DNA of 64,000 nt. Source: Canna indica. Taxonomy: Eukaryota > Streptophyta > Magnoliopsida > Zingiberales > Cannaceae. How positions within the stretch are numbered: the stretch's first letter is position 1; each line of letters starts with the position of its first letter. The notes under the pieces were generated by a model. The model worked only from the letters and a program-made list of their open reading frames with translations. It was not told the DNA's origin and searched no databases. Shown piece by piece: positions 24,688 to 35,331 of the stretch. Location: positions 35,268,001-35,332,000 of the forward strand of contig CP136896.1 in NCBI GenBank assembly GCA_034359265.1. Direction: 5' to 3'. Position numbers and translations under genes: made by a program.

Positions 24688-27600
24688 CTCCCATCGCAGT
24701 GAATGTTCTGGAATCGCTCGGTACTCAGATTACTGGGTGTTTCGAGCCGATACCCCAAAGTTCAATCAGTCGGCCTCGTTCAAAATCAATTCGAAAAATC
24801 GTGCAATTCTTTGCATTAGTCTGTCAAAAATAACTCGATTAACAACTTCTCCCATCACAGTGAATGTTCTGGAGTCGCTCGGGACTCAGATTACAGGGCG
24901 TTTCGAACCGATACCCCGAAGTTCAATCAGTCGGCATCGTTCAAGATCTATTCGAAAAATCATGCAATTCTTTGCATTAGTCTGTCAAAAATAACACGAT
25001 TAACAACTTCTCCCATCACAGTGAATGTTCTGGAGTCGCTCGGGACTCAGATTACAGGGCGTTTCGAGCCGATACCCCGAAGTTCAATCAGTGTGCTTCG
25101 TTCAAGATTCTATTCGAAAAATAGTGCAATTATGTGCATTAGTCTGTCGAGAATAACTCGATTAACAACTTCTCCCATCGCAGTGAATGTTCTGGAGTCG
25201 CTCGGTACTCAGATTACTGGGCGTTTCGAGCCGATACCCCAAAGTTCAATCAGTCGGCCTCGTTCAAAATCAATTCGAAAAATCGTGCAATTCTTTGCAT
25301 TAGTCTGTCAAAAATAACTCGATTAACAACTTCTCCCATCGCAGTGAATGTTCTGGAGTCGCTCGGTACTCAGATTACTGGGCGTTTCGAGCCGATACAT
25401 CGAAGTTCAATCAGTCGGCCTCGTTCAAAATCAATTCGAAAAATCGTGCAATTCTTTGGATTAGTCTGTCAAAAATAACTCGATTAACAACTTCTCCCAT
25501 CACAGTGAATGTTCTAGAGTCGCTCGGAACTCAGATTACAGGGCGTTTCGAGCCGATACCCCGAAGTTCAATCAGTCGGCATCGTTCAAGATCTATTCGA
25601 AAAATCATGCAATTCTTTGCATTAGTCTGTCAAAAATAACTCAATTAACAACTTCTCCCATCATAGTTAATGTTCTGGAGTCGCTCGGGACTCAGATTAC
25701 AGGGCGTTTCGAGCCGATACCCCGAATTTCAATCAGTCGGCTTCGTTCAAGATTCTATTCGAAAAATCGTGCAATTCTGTGCATTAGTCTGTCAAAAATA
25801 ACTCGATTAACAACTTCTCCCATCGCAGTGAATGTTCTGGAGTCGCTCGGTACTCAGATTACTGGGCGTTTCGAGCTGATACCCCGAAGTTCAATCAGTC
25901 GGCATCGTTCAAGATCTATTCGAAAAATCATGCAATTCTTTGCATTAGTCTGTCAAAAATAACTCGATTAACAACTTCTCCCATCACAGTGAATGTTCTG
26001 GAGTCGCTCGGGACTCAGATTACAGGGCATTTCGAGCCGATACCCCGAAGTTCAATCAGTCTGTTTCGTTCAAGATTCTATTCGAAAAATAGTGCAATTC
26101 TGTGCATTAGTCTGTCGAGAATAACTCGATTAACAACTTCTCCCATCGCAGTGAATGTTCTGGAGTCGCTCGGTACTCAGATTACTGGGCGTTTCGAGCC
26201 GATACCCCAAAGTTCAATCAGTCGGCCTCGTTCAAAATCAATTCGAAAAATCGTGCAATTCTTTGCATTAGTCTGTCAAAAATAACTTGATTAACAACTT
26301 CTCCCATCGCAGTGAATGTTCTGGAGTCGCTCGGTACTCAGATTACTGGGCGTTTCGAGCCGATACCTCGAAGTTCAATCAGTCGGCCTCGTTCAAAATC
26401 AATTCAAAAAATCGTGCAATTCTTTGGATTAGTCTGTCAAAAATAACTCGATTAACAACTTCTCCCATCACAGTGAATGTTCTAGAGTCGCTCGGGACTC
26501 AGATTACAGGGCGTTTCGAGCCGATACCCCGAAGTTCAATCAGTCGGCATTGTTCAAGATCTATTCGAAAAATCATGCAATTCTTTGCATTAGTCTGTCA
26601 AAAATAACTCAATTAACAACTTCTCCCATCATAGTTAATGTTCTGGAGTCGCTCGGGACTCAGATTACAGGGCGTTTCGAGCCGATACCCCGAATTTCAA
26701 TAAGTCGGCTTCGTTCAAGATTCTATTCGAAAAATCGTGCAATTCTGTGCATTAGTCTGTCAAAAATAACTCGATTAACAACTTCTCCCATCGCAGTGAA
26801 TGTTCTGGAGTCGCTCGGTACTCAGATTACTGGGCGTTTCGAGCTGATACCCCGAAGTTCAATCAGTCGGCATCGTTCAAGATCTATTCGAAAAATCATG
26901 CAATTCTTTGCATTAGTCTGTCAAAAATAACTCGATTAACAACTTCTCCCATCACAGTGAATGTTCTGGAGTCACTCGGGACTCAAATTACAGGGCGTTT
27001 CGAGCCGATACCCCGAAGTTCAATCAGTCTGCTTCGTTCAAGATTCTATTCGAAAAATAGTGCAATTCTGTGCATTAGTCTGTCGAGAATAACTCGATTA
27101 ACAACTTCTCCCATCGCAGTGAATGTTCTGGAGTCGCTCGGTACTCAGATTACTGGGCATTTCGAGCCGATACCCCAAAGTTCAATCAGTCGGCCTCGTT
27201 CAAAATCAATTCGAAAAATCGTGCAATTCTTTGCATTAGTCTGTCAAAAATAACTCGATTAACAACTTCTCCCATCGCAGTGAATGTTCTGGAGTCGCTC
27301 GGTACTCAGATTACTGGGCGTTTCGAGCCGATACCTCGAAGTTCAATCAGTCGGCCTCGTTCAAAATCAATTCAAAAAATCGTGCAATTCTTTGGATTAG
27401 TCTGTCAAAAATAACTCGATTAACAACTTCTCCCATCACAGTGAATGTTCTAGAGTCGCTCGGGAATCAGATTACAGGGCGTTTCGAGCCGATACCCCGA
27501 AGTTCAATCAGTCGGCATCGTTCAAGATCTATTCGAAAAATCATGCAATTCTTTGCATTAGTCTGTCAAATAACTCAATTAACAACTTCTCCCATCATAG

Positions 27601-27911
27601 TTAATGTTCTGGAGTCGCTCGGGACTCAGATTACAGGGCGTTTCGAGCCGATACCCCGAATTTCAATCAGTCGGCTTCGTTCAAGATTCTATTCGAAAAA
27701 TCGTGCAATTCTGTGCATTAGTCTGTCAAAAATAACTCGATTAACAACTTCTCCCATCGCAGTGAATGTTCTGGAGTCGCTCGGTACTCAGATTACTGGG
27801 CGTTTCGAGCTGATACCCCGAAGTTCAATCAGTCGGCATCGTTCAAGATCTATTCGAAAAATCATGCAATTCTTTGCATTAGTCTGTCAAAAATAACTCG
27901 ATTAACAACTT

Positions 27912-28073
27912 CTCCCATCACAGTGAATGTTCTGGAGTCGCTCGGGACTCAGATTACAGGGCGTTTCGAGCCGATACCCCGAAGTTCAATCAGTCTGCTT
28001 CGTTCAAGATTCTATTCGAAAAATAGTGCAATTCTGTGCATTAGTCTGTCGAGAATAACTCGATTAACAACTT
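27912..28073 (+). repeat. Monomer class A' (exemplar, 162 bp)
   Basis: First monomer of the second hexamer family. It resembles A, but has gggactcag (not ctg), gattctattcg (not gattcgattcg) and gtcgagaataac (not gtcaagaataac). Copies lie at 485, 969, 1614, 2743, 7907, 9520, 11618, 13393, 14361, 15974, 17910, 18878, 20975, 21782, 25010, 25978, 26946, 27912, 28880 and 32590. Beyond 32.7 kb it is replaced by a form (A'') with gaatcttctgg and gggactctg that sits after the 160-bp C' monomer. Confidence 0.9.
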
Positions 28074-28234
28074 CTCCCATCGCAGTGAATGTTCTGGAGT
28101 CGCTCGGTACTCAGATTACTGGGCGTTTCGAGCCGATACCCCAAAGTTCAATCAGTCGGCCTCGTTCAAAATCAATTCGAAAAATCGTGCAATTCTTTGC
28201 ATTAGTCTGTCAAAAATAACTCGATTAACAACTT
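28074..28234 (+). repeat. Monomer class E' (exemplar, 161 bp)
   Basis: Second monomer of the A' hexamer. It is E-like in catcgc, ggtactcagattactgg, ccccaaagttc and cggcctcg, but has gcgtttcgag where E has gtgtttcgag. It follows A' in nearly every unit; at 20975 the following copy is an E'/H chimera. Confidence 0.88.
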
Positions 28235-28395
28235 CTCCCATCGCAGTGAATGTTTTGGAGTCGCTCGGTACTCAGATTACTGGGCGTTTCGAGCCGATAC
28301 CTCGAAGTTCAATCAGTCGGCCTCGTTCAAAATCAATTCGAAAAATCGTGCATTTCTTTGGATTAGTCTGTCAAAAATAACTCGATTAACAACTT
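28235..28395 (+). repeat. Monomer class H (exemplar, 161 bp)
   Basis: Third monomer of the A' hexamer. Diagnostic bases are catcgcagtg, ggtactcagattactgg, gatacctcgaag and ctttggattag (ctttgcattag in other classes). Left of about 5.3 kb the corresponding copies read gataccacgaag (near 1350, 1990, 3130, 3950, 4585 and 5226), so this site separates an older from a newer form. This exemplar has gttttggag and gtgcatttc as private changes. Confidence 0.88.
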
Positions 28396-28718
28396 CTCCC
28401 ATCACAGTGAATGTTCTAGAGTCGCTCGGGACTCAGATTACAGGGTGTTTCGAGCCGATACCCCGAAGTTCAATCAGTCGGCATTGTTCAAGATCTATTC
28501 GAAAAATCATGCAATTCTTTGCATTAGTCTGTCAAAAATAACTCAATTAACAACTTCTCCCATCATAGTTAATGTTCTGGAGTCGCTCGGGACTCAGATT
28601 ACAGGGCGTTTCGAGCCGATACCCCGAATTTCAATCAGTCGGCTTCGTTCAAGATTCTATTCGAAAAATCGTGCAATTCTGTGCATTAGTCTGTCAAAAA
28701 TAACTCGATTAACAACTT

Positions 28719-28879
28719 CTCCCATCGCAGTGAATGTTCTGGAGTCGCTCGGTACTCAGATTACTGGGCGTTTCGAGCTGATACCCCGAAGTTCAATCAG
28801 TCGGCATCGTTCAAGATCTATTCGAAAAATCATGCAATTCTTTGCATTAGTCTGTCAAAAATAACTCGATTAACAACTT
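28719..28879 (+). repeat. Monomer class G (exemplar, 161 bp)
   Basis: Sixth monomer of the A' hexamer. The 5' half is B/E-like (catcgc, ggtactcagattactgg) and the 3' half is C/F-like (cggcatcg, agatctattcg, aatcatgc), with gagctgatacc in between (gagccgatacc elsewhere). The arrangement suggests an old recombinant monomer that became fixed as part of a unit. In most copies it is followed by A', but at 7100 and 32429 the contexts differ (A and A' respectively). Confidence 0.87.
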
Positions 28880-29847
28880 CTCCCATCACAGTGAATGTTC
28901 TGGAGTCGCTCGGGACTCAGATTACAGGGCGTTTCGAGCCGATACCCCGAAGTTCAATCAGTCTGCTTCGTTCAAGATTCTATTCGAAAAATAGTGCAAT
29001 TCTGTGCATTAGTCTGTCGAGAATAACTCGATTAACAACTTCTCCCATCGCAGTGAATGTTCTGGAGTCGCTCGGTACTCAGATTACTGGGCGTTTCGAG
29101 CCGATACCCCAAAGTTCAATCAGTCGGCCTCGTTCAAAATCAATTCGAAAAATCGTGCAATTCTTTGCATTAGTCTGTCAAAAATAACTCGATTAACAAC
29201 TTCTCCCATCGCAGTGAATGTTCTGGAGTCGCTCGGTACTCAGATTACTGGGCGTTTCGAGCCGATACCTCGAAGTTCAATCAGTCGGCCTCGTTCAAAA
29301 TCAATTCGAAAAATCGTGCATTTCTTTGGATTAGTCTGTCAAAAATAACTCGATTAACAACTTCTCCCATCACAGTGAATGTTCTAGAGTCGCTCGGGAC
29401 TCAGATTACAGGGCGTTTCGAGCCGATACCCCGAAGTTCAATCAGTCGGCATTGTTCAAGATCTATTCGAAAAATCATGCAATTCTTTGCATTAGTCTGT
29501 CAAAAATAACTCAATTAACAACTTCTCCCATCATAGTTAATGTTCTGGAGTCGCTCGGGACTCAGATTACAGGGCGTTTCGAGCCGATACCCCGAATTTC
29601 AATCAGTCGGCTTCGTTCAAGATTCTATTCGAAAAATCGTGCAATTCTGTGCATTAGTCTGTCAAAAATAACTCGATTAACAACTTCTCCCGTCGCAGTG
29701 AATGTTCTGGAGTCGCTCGGTACTCAGATTACTGGGTGTTTCGAGCCGATACCGCAAAGTTCAATCAGTCGGCCTCGTTCAAAATCAATTCGAAAAATCG
29801 TGCAATTCTTTGCATTAGTCTGTCAAAAATAACTCGATTAACAACTT

Positions 29848-30009
29848 CTCCCATCACAGTGAATGTTCTGGAGTCGCTCGGGACTCAGATTATAGGGCGT
29901 TTCGAGCCGATACCCCTAATTTCAATCAGTCGGCTTCGTTCAAGATTCTATTCGAAAAATCGTGCAATTCTGTGCATTAGTCTGTCAAAAATAACTCGAT
30001 TAACAACTT
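29848..30009 (+). repeat. Chimeric monomer F/D
   Basis: Starts catcacagtg with gggactcagattatagg and continues with the D features aatttc, cggcttcg and gattctattcg (private gatacccctaattt). It stands after E (29687) and before G (30010), so an F-to-D switch replaced an F, A, B, C and D stretch with one monomer. Confidence 0.8.
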
Positions 30010-30493
30010 CTCCCATCGCAGTGAATGTTCTGGAGTCGCTCGGTACTCAGATTACTGGGCGTTTCGAGCTGATACCCCGAAGTTCAATCAGTCGGCATCG
30101 TTCAAGATCTATTCGAAAAATCATGCAATTCTTTGCATTAGTCTGTCAAAAATAACTCTATTAACAACTTCTCCCATCACAGTGAATGTTCTGGAGTCGC
30201 TCGGGACTCAGATTACAGGGCGTTTCGAGCCGATACCCCGAAGTTCAATCAGTCGGCATCGTTCAAGATCTATTCGAAAAATCATGCAATTCTTTGCATT
30301 AGTCTATCAAAAATAACTCGATTAACAACTTCTCCCATCACAGTGAATGTTCTGGAGTCGCTCGGGACTCTGATTACAGGGCGTTTCGAGCCGATACCCC
30401 GAAGTTCAATCAGTCTGCTTCGTTCAAGATTTGATTCGAAAAATAGTGCAATTCTGTGCATTAGTCTGTCAAGAATAACTCGATTAACAACTT

Positions 30494-31137
30494 CTCCCAT
30501 CGCAGTGAATGTTCTGGAGTCGCTCGGTACTCAGATTTCTGGGCGTTTCGAGCCGATACCCCGAAGTTCAATCAGTCGGCCTCGTTCAAAATCAATTCGA
30601 AAAATCGTGCAATTCTTTGCATTAGTCTGTCAAAAATAACTCGATTAACAACTTATCCCATCGCAGTGAATGTTCTGGAGTCGCTCGGTACTCAGATTAC
30701 TGGGCGTTTCGAGCCGATACCTCGAAGTTCAATCAGTCGGCCTCGTTCAAAATCAATTCGAAAAATCGTGCATTTCTTTGGATTAGTCTGTCAAAAATAA
30801 CTCGATTAACAACTTCTCCCATCGCAGTGAATGTTCTGGAGTCGCTCGGTACTCAGATTTCTGGGCGTTTCGAGCCGATACACCGAAGTTCAATCAGTCG
30901 GCCTCGTTCAAAATCAATTCGAAAAATCGTGCAATTCTTTGCATTAGTCTGTCAAAAATAACTCGATTAACAACTTCTCCCATCGCAGTGAATGTTCTGG
31001 AGTCGCTCGGTACTCAGATTACTGGGCGTTTCGAGCCGATACCTCGAAGTTCAATCAGTCGGCCTCGTTCAAAATCAATTCGAAAAATCGTGCATTTCTT
31101 TGGATTAGTCTGTCAAAAATAACTCGATTAACAACTT
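30494..31137 (+). repeat. Tandemly doubled B-H dimer (2 x 322 bp)
   Basis: B (30494), H (30655), B (30816), H (30977). Both H copies share gtgcatttc and the two B copies share atttctggg. Private changes (cttatccc at 30652, gatacaccgaag near 30880) show that the copies have begun to diverge. Confidence 0.85.
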
Positions 31138-34100
31138 CTCCCATCACAGTGAATGTTCTAGAGTCGCTCGGGACTCAGATTACAGGGCGTTTCGAGCCGA
31201 TACCCCGAAGTTCAATCAGTCGGCATTGTTCAAGATCTATTCGAAAAATCATGATATTCTTTGCATTAGTCTGTCAAAAATAACTCAATTAACAACTTCT
31301 CCCATCATAGTTAATGTTCTGGAGTCGCTCGGGACTCAGATTACAGGGCGTTTCGAGCCGATACCCCGAATTTCAATCAGTCGGCTTCGTTCAAGATTCT
31401 ATTCGAAAAATCGTGCAATTCTGTGCATTAGTCTGTCAAAAATAACTCGATTAACAACTTCTCCCATCGCAGTGAATGTTCTGGAGTCGCTCGGTACTCA
31501 GATTACTGGGTGTTTCGAGCCGATACCCCAAAGTTCAATCAGTCGGCCTCGTTCAAAATCAATTCGAAAAATCGTGCAATTCTTTGCATTAGTCTGTCAA
31601 AAATAACTCGATTAACAACTTCTCCCATCACAGTGAATGTTCTGGAGTCGCTCGGGACTCAGATTACAGGGCGTTTCGAGCCGATACCCCGAAGTTCAAT
31701 CAGTCGGCATCGTTCAAGATCTATTCGAAAAATCATGCAATTCTTTGCATTAGTCTATCAAAAATAACTCGATTAACAACTTCTCCCATCACAGTGAATG
31801 TTCTGGAGTCGCTCGGGACTCTGATTACAGGGCGTTTCGAGCCGATACCCCGAAGTTCAATCAGTCTGCTTCGTTCAAGATTTGATTCGAAAAATAGTGC
31901 AATTCTGTGCATTAGTCTGTCAAGAATAACTCGATTAACAACTTCTCCCATCGCAGTGAATGTTCTGGAGTCGCTCGGTACTCAGATTTCTGGGCGTTTC
32001 GAGCCGATACCCCGAAGTTCAATCAGTCGGCCTCGTTCAAAATCAATTCGAAAAATCGTGCAATTCTTTGCATTAGTCTGTCAAAAATAACTCGATTAAC
32101 AACTTCTCCCATCACAGTGAATGTTCTGGAGTCGCTCGGGACTCAGATTACAGGGCGTTTCGAGCCGATACCCCGAAGTTCAATCAGTCGGCATCGTTCA
32201 AGATCTATTCGAAAAATCATGCAATTCTTTGCATTAGTCTGTCAAAAATAACTCGATTAACAACTTCTCCCATCATAGTTAATGTTCTGGAGTCGCTCGG
32301 GACTCAGATTACAGGGCGTTTCGAGCCGATACCCCGAATTTCAATCAGTCGGCTTCGTTCAAGATTCTATTCGAAAAATCGTGCAATTCTGTGCATTAGT
32401 CTGTCAAAAATAACTCGATTAACAACTTCTCCCATCGCAGTGAATGTTCTGGAGTCGCTCGGTACTCAGATTACTGGGCGTTTCGAGCTGATACCCCGAA
32501 GTTCAATCAGTCGGCATCGTTCAAGATCTATTCGAAAAATCATGCAATTCTTTGCATTAGTCTGTCAAAAATAACTCGATTAACAACTTCTCCCATCACA
32601 GTGAATGTTCTGGAGTCGCTCGGGACTCAGATTACAGGGTGTTTCGAGCCGATACCCCGAAGTTCAATCAGTCTGCTTCGTTCAAGATTCTATTCGAAAA
32701 ATAGTGCAATTCTGTGCATTAGTCTGTCGAGAATAACTCGATTAACAACTTCTCCCATCGCAGTGAATGTTCTGGAGTCGCTCGGTACTCAGATTACTGG
32801 GCGTTTCGAGCCGATACCCCAAAGTTCAATCAGTCGGCCTCGTTCAAAATCAATTCGAAAAATCGTGCAATTCTTTGCATTAGTCTGTCAAAAATAACTC
32901 GATTAACAACTTCTCCCATCACAGTGAATGTTCTGGAGTCGCTCGGTACTCAGATTACTGGGCGTTTCGAGCCGATACCTCGAAGTTCAATCAGTCGGCC
33001 TCGTTCAAAATCAATTCGAAAAATCATGCAATTCTTTGGATTAGTCTGTCAAAAATAACTCGATTAACAACTTCTCCCATCACAGTGAATGTTCTAGAGT
33101 CGCTCGGGACTCAGATTACAGGGCGTTTCGAGCCGATACCCCGAAGTTCAATCAGTCGGCATTGTTCAAGATCTATTTGAAAAATCATGCAATTCTTTGC
33201 ATTAGTCTGTCAAAAATAACTCAATTAACAACTTCTCCCATCATAGTTAATGTTCTGGAGTCGCTCGGGACTCAGATTACAGGGCGTTTCGAGCCGATAC
33301 CCCGAATTTCAATCAGTCGGCTTCGTTCAAGATTCTATTCGAAAAATCGTGCAATTCTGTGCATTAGTCTGTCAAAAATAACTCGATTAACAACTTCTCC
33401 CATCGCAGTGAATGTTCTGGAGTCGCTCGGTACTCAGATTACTGGGTGTTTCGAGCCGATACCCCAAAGTTCAATCAGTCGGCCTCGTTCAAAATCAATT
33501 CAAAAAATCGTGCAATTCTTTGCATTAGTCTGTCAAAAATAACTCGATTAACAACTTCTCCCGTCACAGTGAATGTTCTGGAGTCGCTCGGGACTCAGAT
33601 TACAGGGCGTTTCGAGCCGATACCCCGAAGTTCAATCAGTCGGCATCGTTCAAGATCTATTCGAAAAATCATGCAATTCTTTGCATTAGTCTATCAAAAA
33701 TAACTCGATTAACAACTTCTCCCATCACAGTGAATGTTCTGGAGTCGCTCGGGACTCTGATTACAGGGCGTTTCAAGCCGATACCCCGAAGTTCAATCAG
33801 TCTGCTTCGTTCAAGATTCGATTCGATAAATAGTGCAATTCTGTGCATTAGTCTGTCAAGAATAACTCGATTAACAACTTCTCCCATCGCAGTGAATGTT
33901 CTGGAATCGCTCGGTACTCAGATTTCTGGGCGTTTCGAGCCGATACCCCGAAGTTCAATCAATCGGCCTCGATCAAAATCAATTCGAAAAATCGTGGAAT
34001 TCTTTGCATTACTCTGTCAAAAATAACTCGATTAACAACTTCTCCCATCACAGTGAATGTTTTGGAGTCGCTCGGGACTCAGATTACAGGGCGTTTCGAG

Positions 34101-35009
34101 CCGATACCCCGAAGTTCAATCAGTCGGCATTGTTCAAGATCTATTCGAAAAATCATGCAATTCTTTGCATTAGTCTGTCAAAAATAACTCAATTAACAAC
34201 TTCTCCCATCATAGTTAATGTTCTGGAGTCGCTCGGGACTCAGATTACAGGGCGTTTCGAGCCGATACCCCGAATTTCAATCAGTCGGCTTCGTTCAAGA
34301 TTCTATTCGAAAAATCGTGCAATTCTGTGCATTAGTCTGTCAAAAATAACTCGATTAACAACTTCTCCCATCGCAGTGAATGTTCTGGAGTCGCTCGGTA
34401 CTCAGATTACTGGGTGTTTCGAGCCGATACCCCAAAGTTCAATCAGTCGGCCTCGTTCAAAATCAATTCAAAAAATCGTGCAATTCTTTGCATTAGTCTG
34501 TCAAAAATAACTCGATTAACAACTTCTCCCGTTACAGTGAATGTTCTGGAGTCGCTCGGGACTCAGATTACAGGGCGTTTCGAGCCGATACCCCGAAGTT
34601 CAATCAGTCGGCATCGTTCAAGATCTATTCGAAAAATCATGCAATTCTTTGCATTAGTCTATCAAAAATAACTCGATTAACAACATCTCCCATCACAGTG
34701 AATGTTCTGGAGTCGCTCGGGACTCTGATTACAGGGCGTTTCGAGCCGATACCCCGAAGTTCAATCAGTCTGCTTCGTTCAAGATTCGATTCGATAAATA
34801 GTGCAATTTTGTGCATTAGTCTGTCAAGAATAACTCGATTAACAACTTCTCCCATCGCAGTGAATGTTCTGGAGTCGCTCGGTACTCAGATTTCTGGGCG
34901 TTTCGAGCCGATACCCCGAAGTTCAATCAATCGGCCTCGATCAAAATCAATTCGAAAAATCGTGGAATTCTTTGCATTACTCTGTCAAAAATAACTCGAT
35001 TAACAACTT

Positions 35010-35169
35010 CTCCCATCACAGTGAATGTTTTGGAGTCGCTGGGACTCAGATTACAGTGCGTTTCGAGCCGATACCCCGAAGTTCAATCAGTCGGCATCGT
35101 TCAAGATCTATTCGAAAAAGCATGCAATTCTTTGCATTAGTCTGTCAAAAATAACTCGATTAACAACTT
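35010..35169 (+). repeat. Monomer class C' (exemplar, 160 bp)
   Basis: A C/F-type monomer with a 1-bp deletion (gagtcgctgggactc instead of gagtcgctcgggactc), together with cagtgcgtttc in most copies and gaaaaagcatgc. Copies lie at 35010, 36461, 37912, 40331, 58398, 61946 and 63558, always between B and A''. It is absent left of 34.9 kb. Because the deletion, the aaaaagc change and the neighbours always travel together, all copies must descend from one founder. Confidence 0.9.
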
Positions 35170-35331
35170 CTCCCATCACAGTGAATCTTCTGGAGTCGCT
35201 CGGGACTCTGATTACAGGGCGTTTCGAGCCGATACCCCGAAGTTCAATCAGTCTGCTTCGTTCAAGATTCTATTCGAAAAATAGTGCAATTATGTGCATT
35301 AGTCTGTCGAGAATAACTCGATTAACAACTT
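35170..35331 (+). repeat. Monomer class A'' (exemplar, 162 bp)
   Basis: Follows C' in all seven places. It has gaatcttctgg (gaatgttctgg elsewhere), gggactctg as in A, and gattctattcg with gtcgagaataac as in A'. It is therefore an A/A' mosaic: A-like in the first third and A'-like in the rest. Confidence 0.87.

Larger units (their letters stand above)
20007..25009 (+). repeat. Mixed 18-mer, hexamer and rearranged 7-mer
   Basis: 20007-22910 reads A B C D E F A' E'/H C D G A' E' H C D E F (2904 bp, the same length as the upstream 18-mers but a different order). 22911-23878 is the first complete A-B-C-D-E-F hexamer followed directly by another A. 23879-25009 reads A B C D D E F (1131 bp), with an insertion in B and a doubled D. 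Confidence 0.85.
25010..29686 (+). repeat. Second hexamer HOR family: A'-E'-H-C-D-G, 968 bp, nearly five units
   Basis: Units start at 25010, 25978, 26946, 27912 and 28880; the last lacks G. Spacing is 968, 968, 966 and 968 bp. The 966-bp unit is explained by a 2-bp deletion at about 27568 (gtcaaataac for gtcaaaaataac). This is the only run in the window where the A' family is free of A, B and F interspersion. AGATCT sites in C and G predict alternating 323 and 645 bp spacing here, unlike the 484 bp spacing of the other hexamer. Confidence 0.9.
29687..34686 (+). repeat. Transition zone between the two hexamer families
   Basis: Order: E F/D G F | A B H B H C D E F | A B C D G A' E' H C D E F | A B C D E F. 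It holds the last true A' copy (32590) and the last G (32429). From 33719 onward the A-B-C-D-E-F family takes over. Variants gattcgataaatag and the GAATTC form of B begin here (33.8-34.0 kb). Confidence 0.84.
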
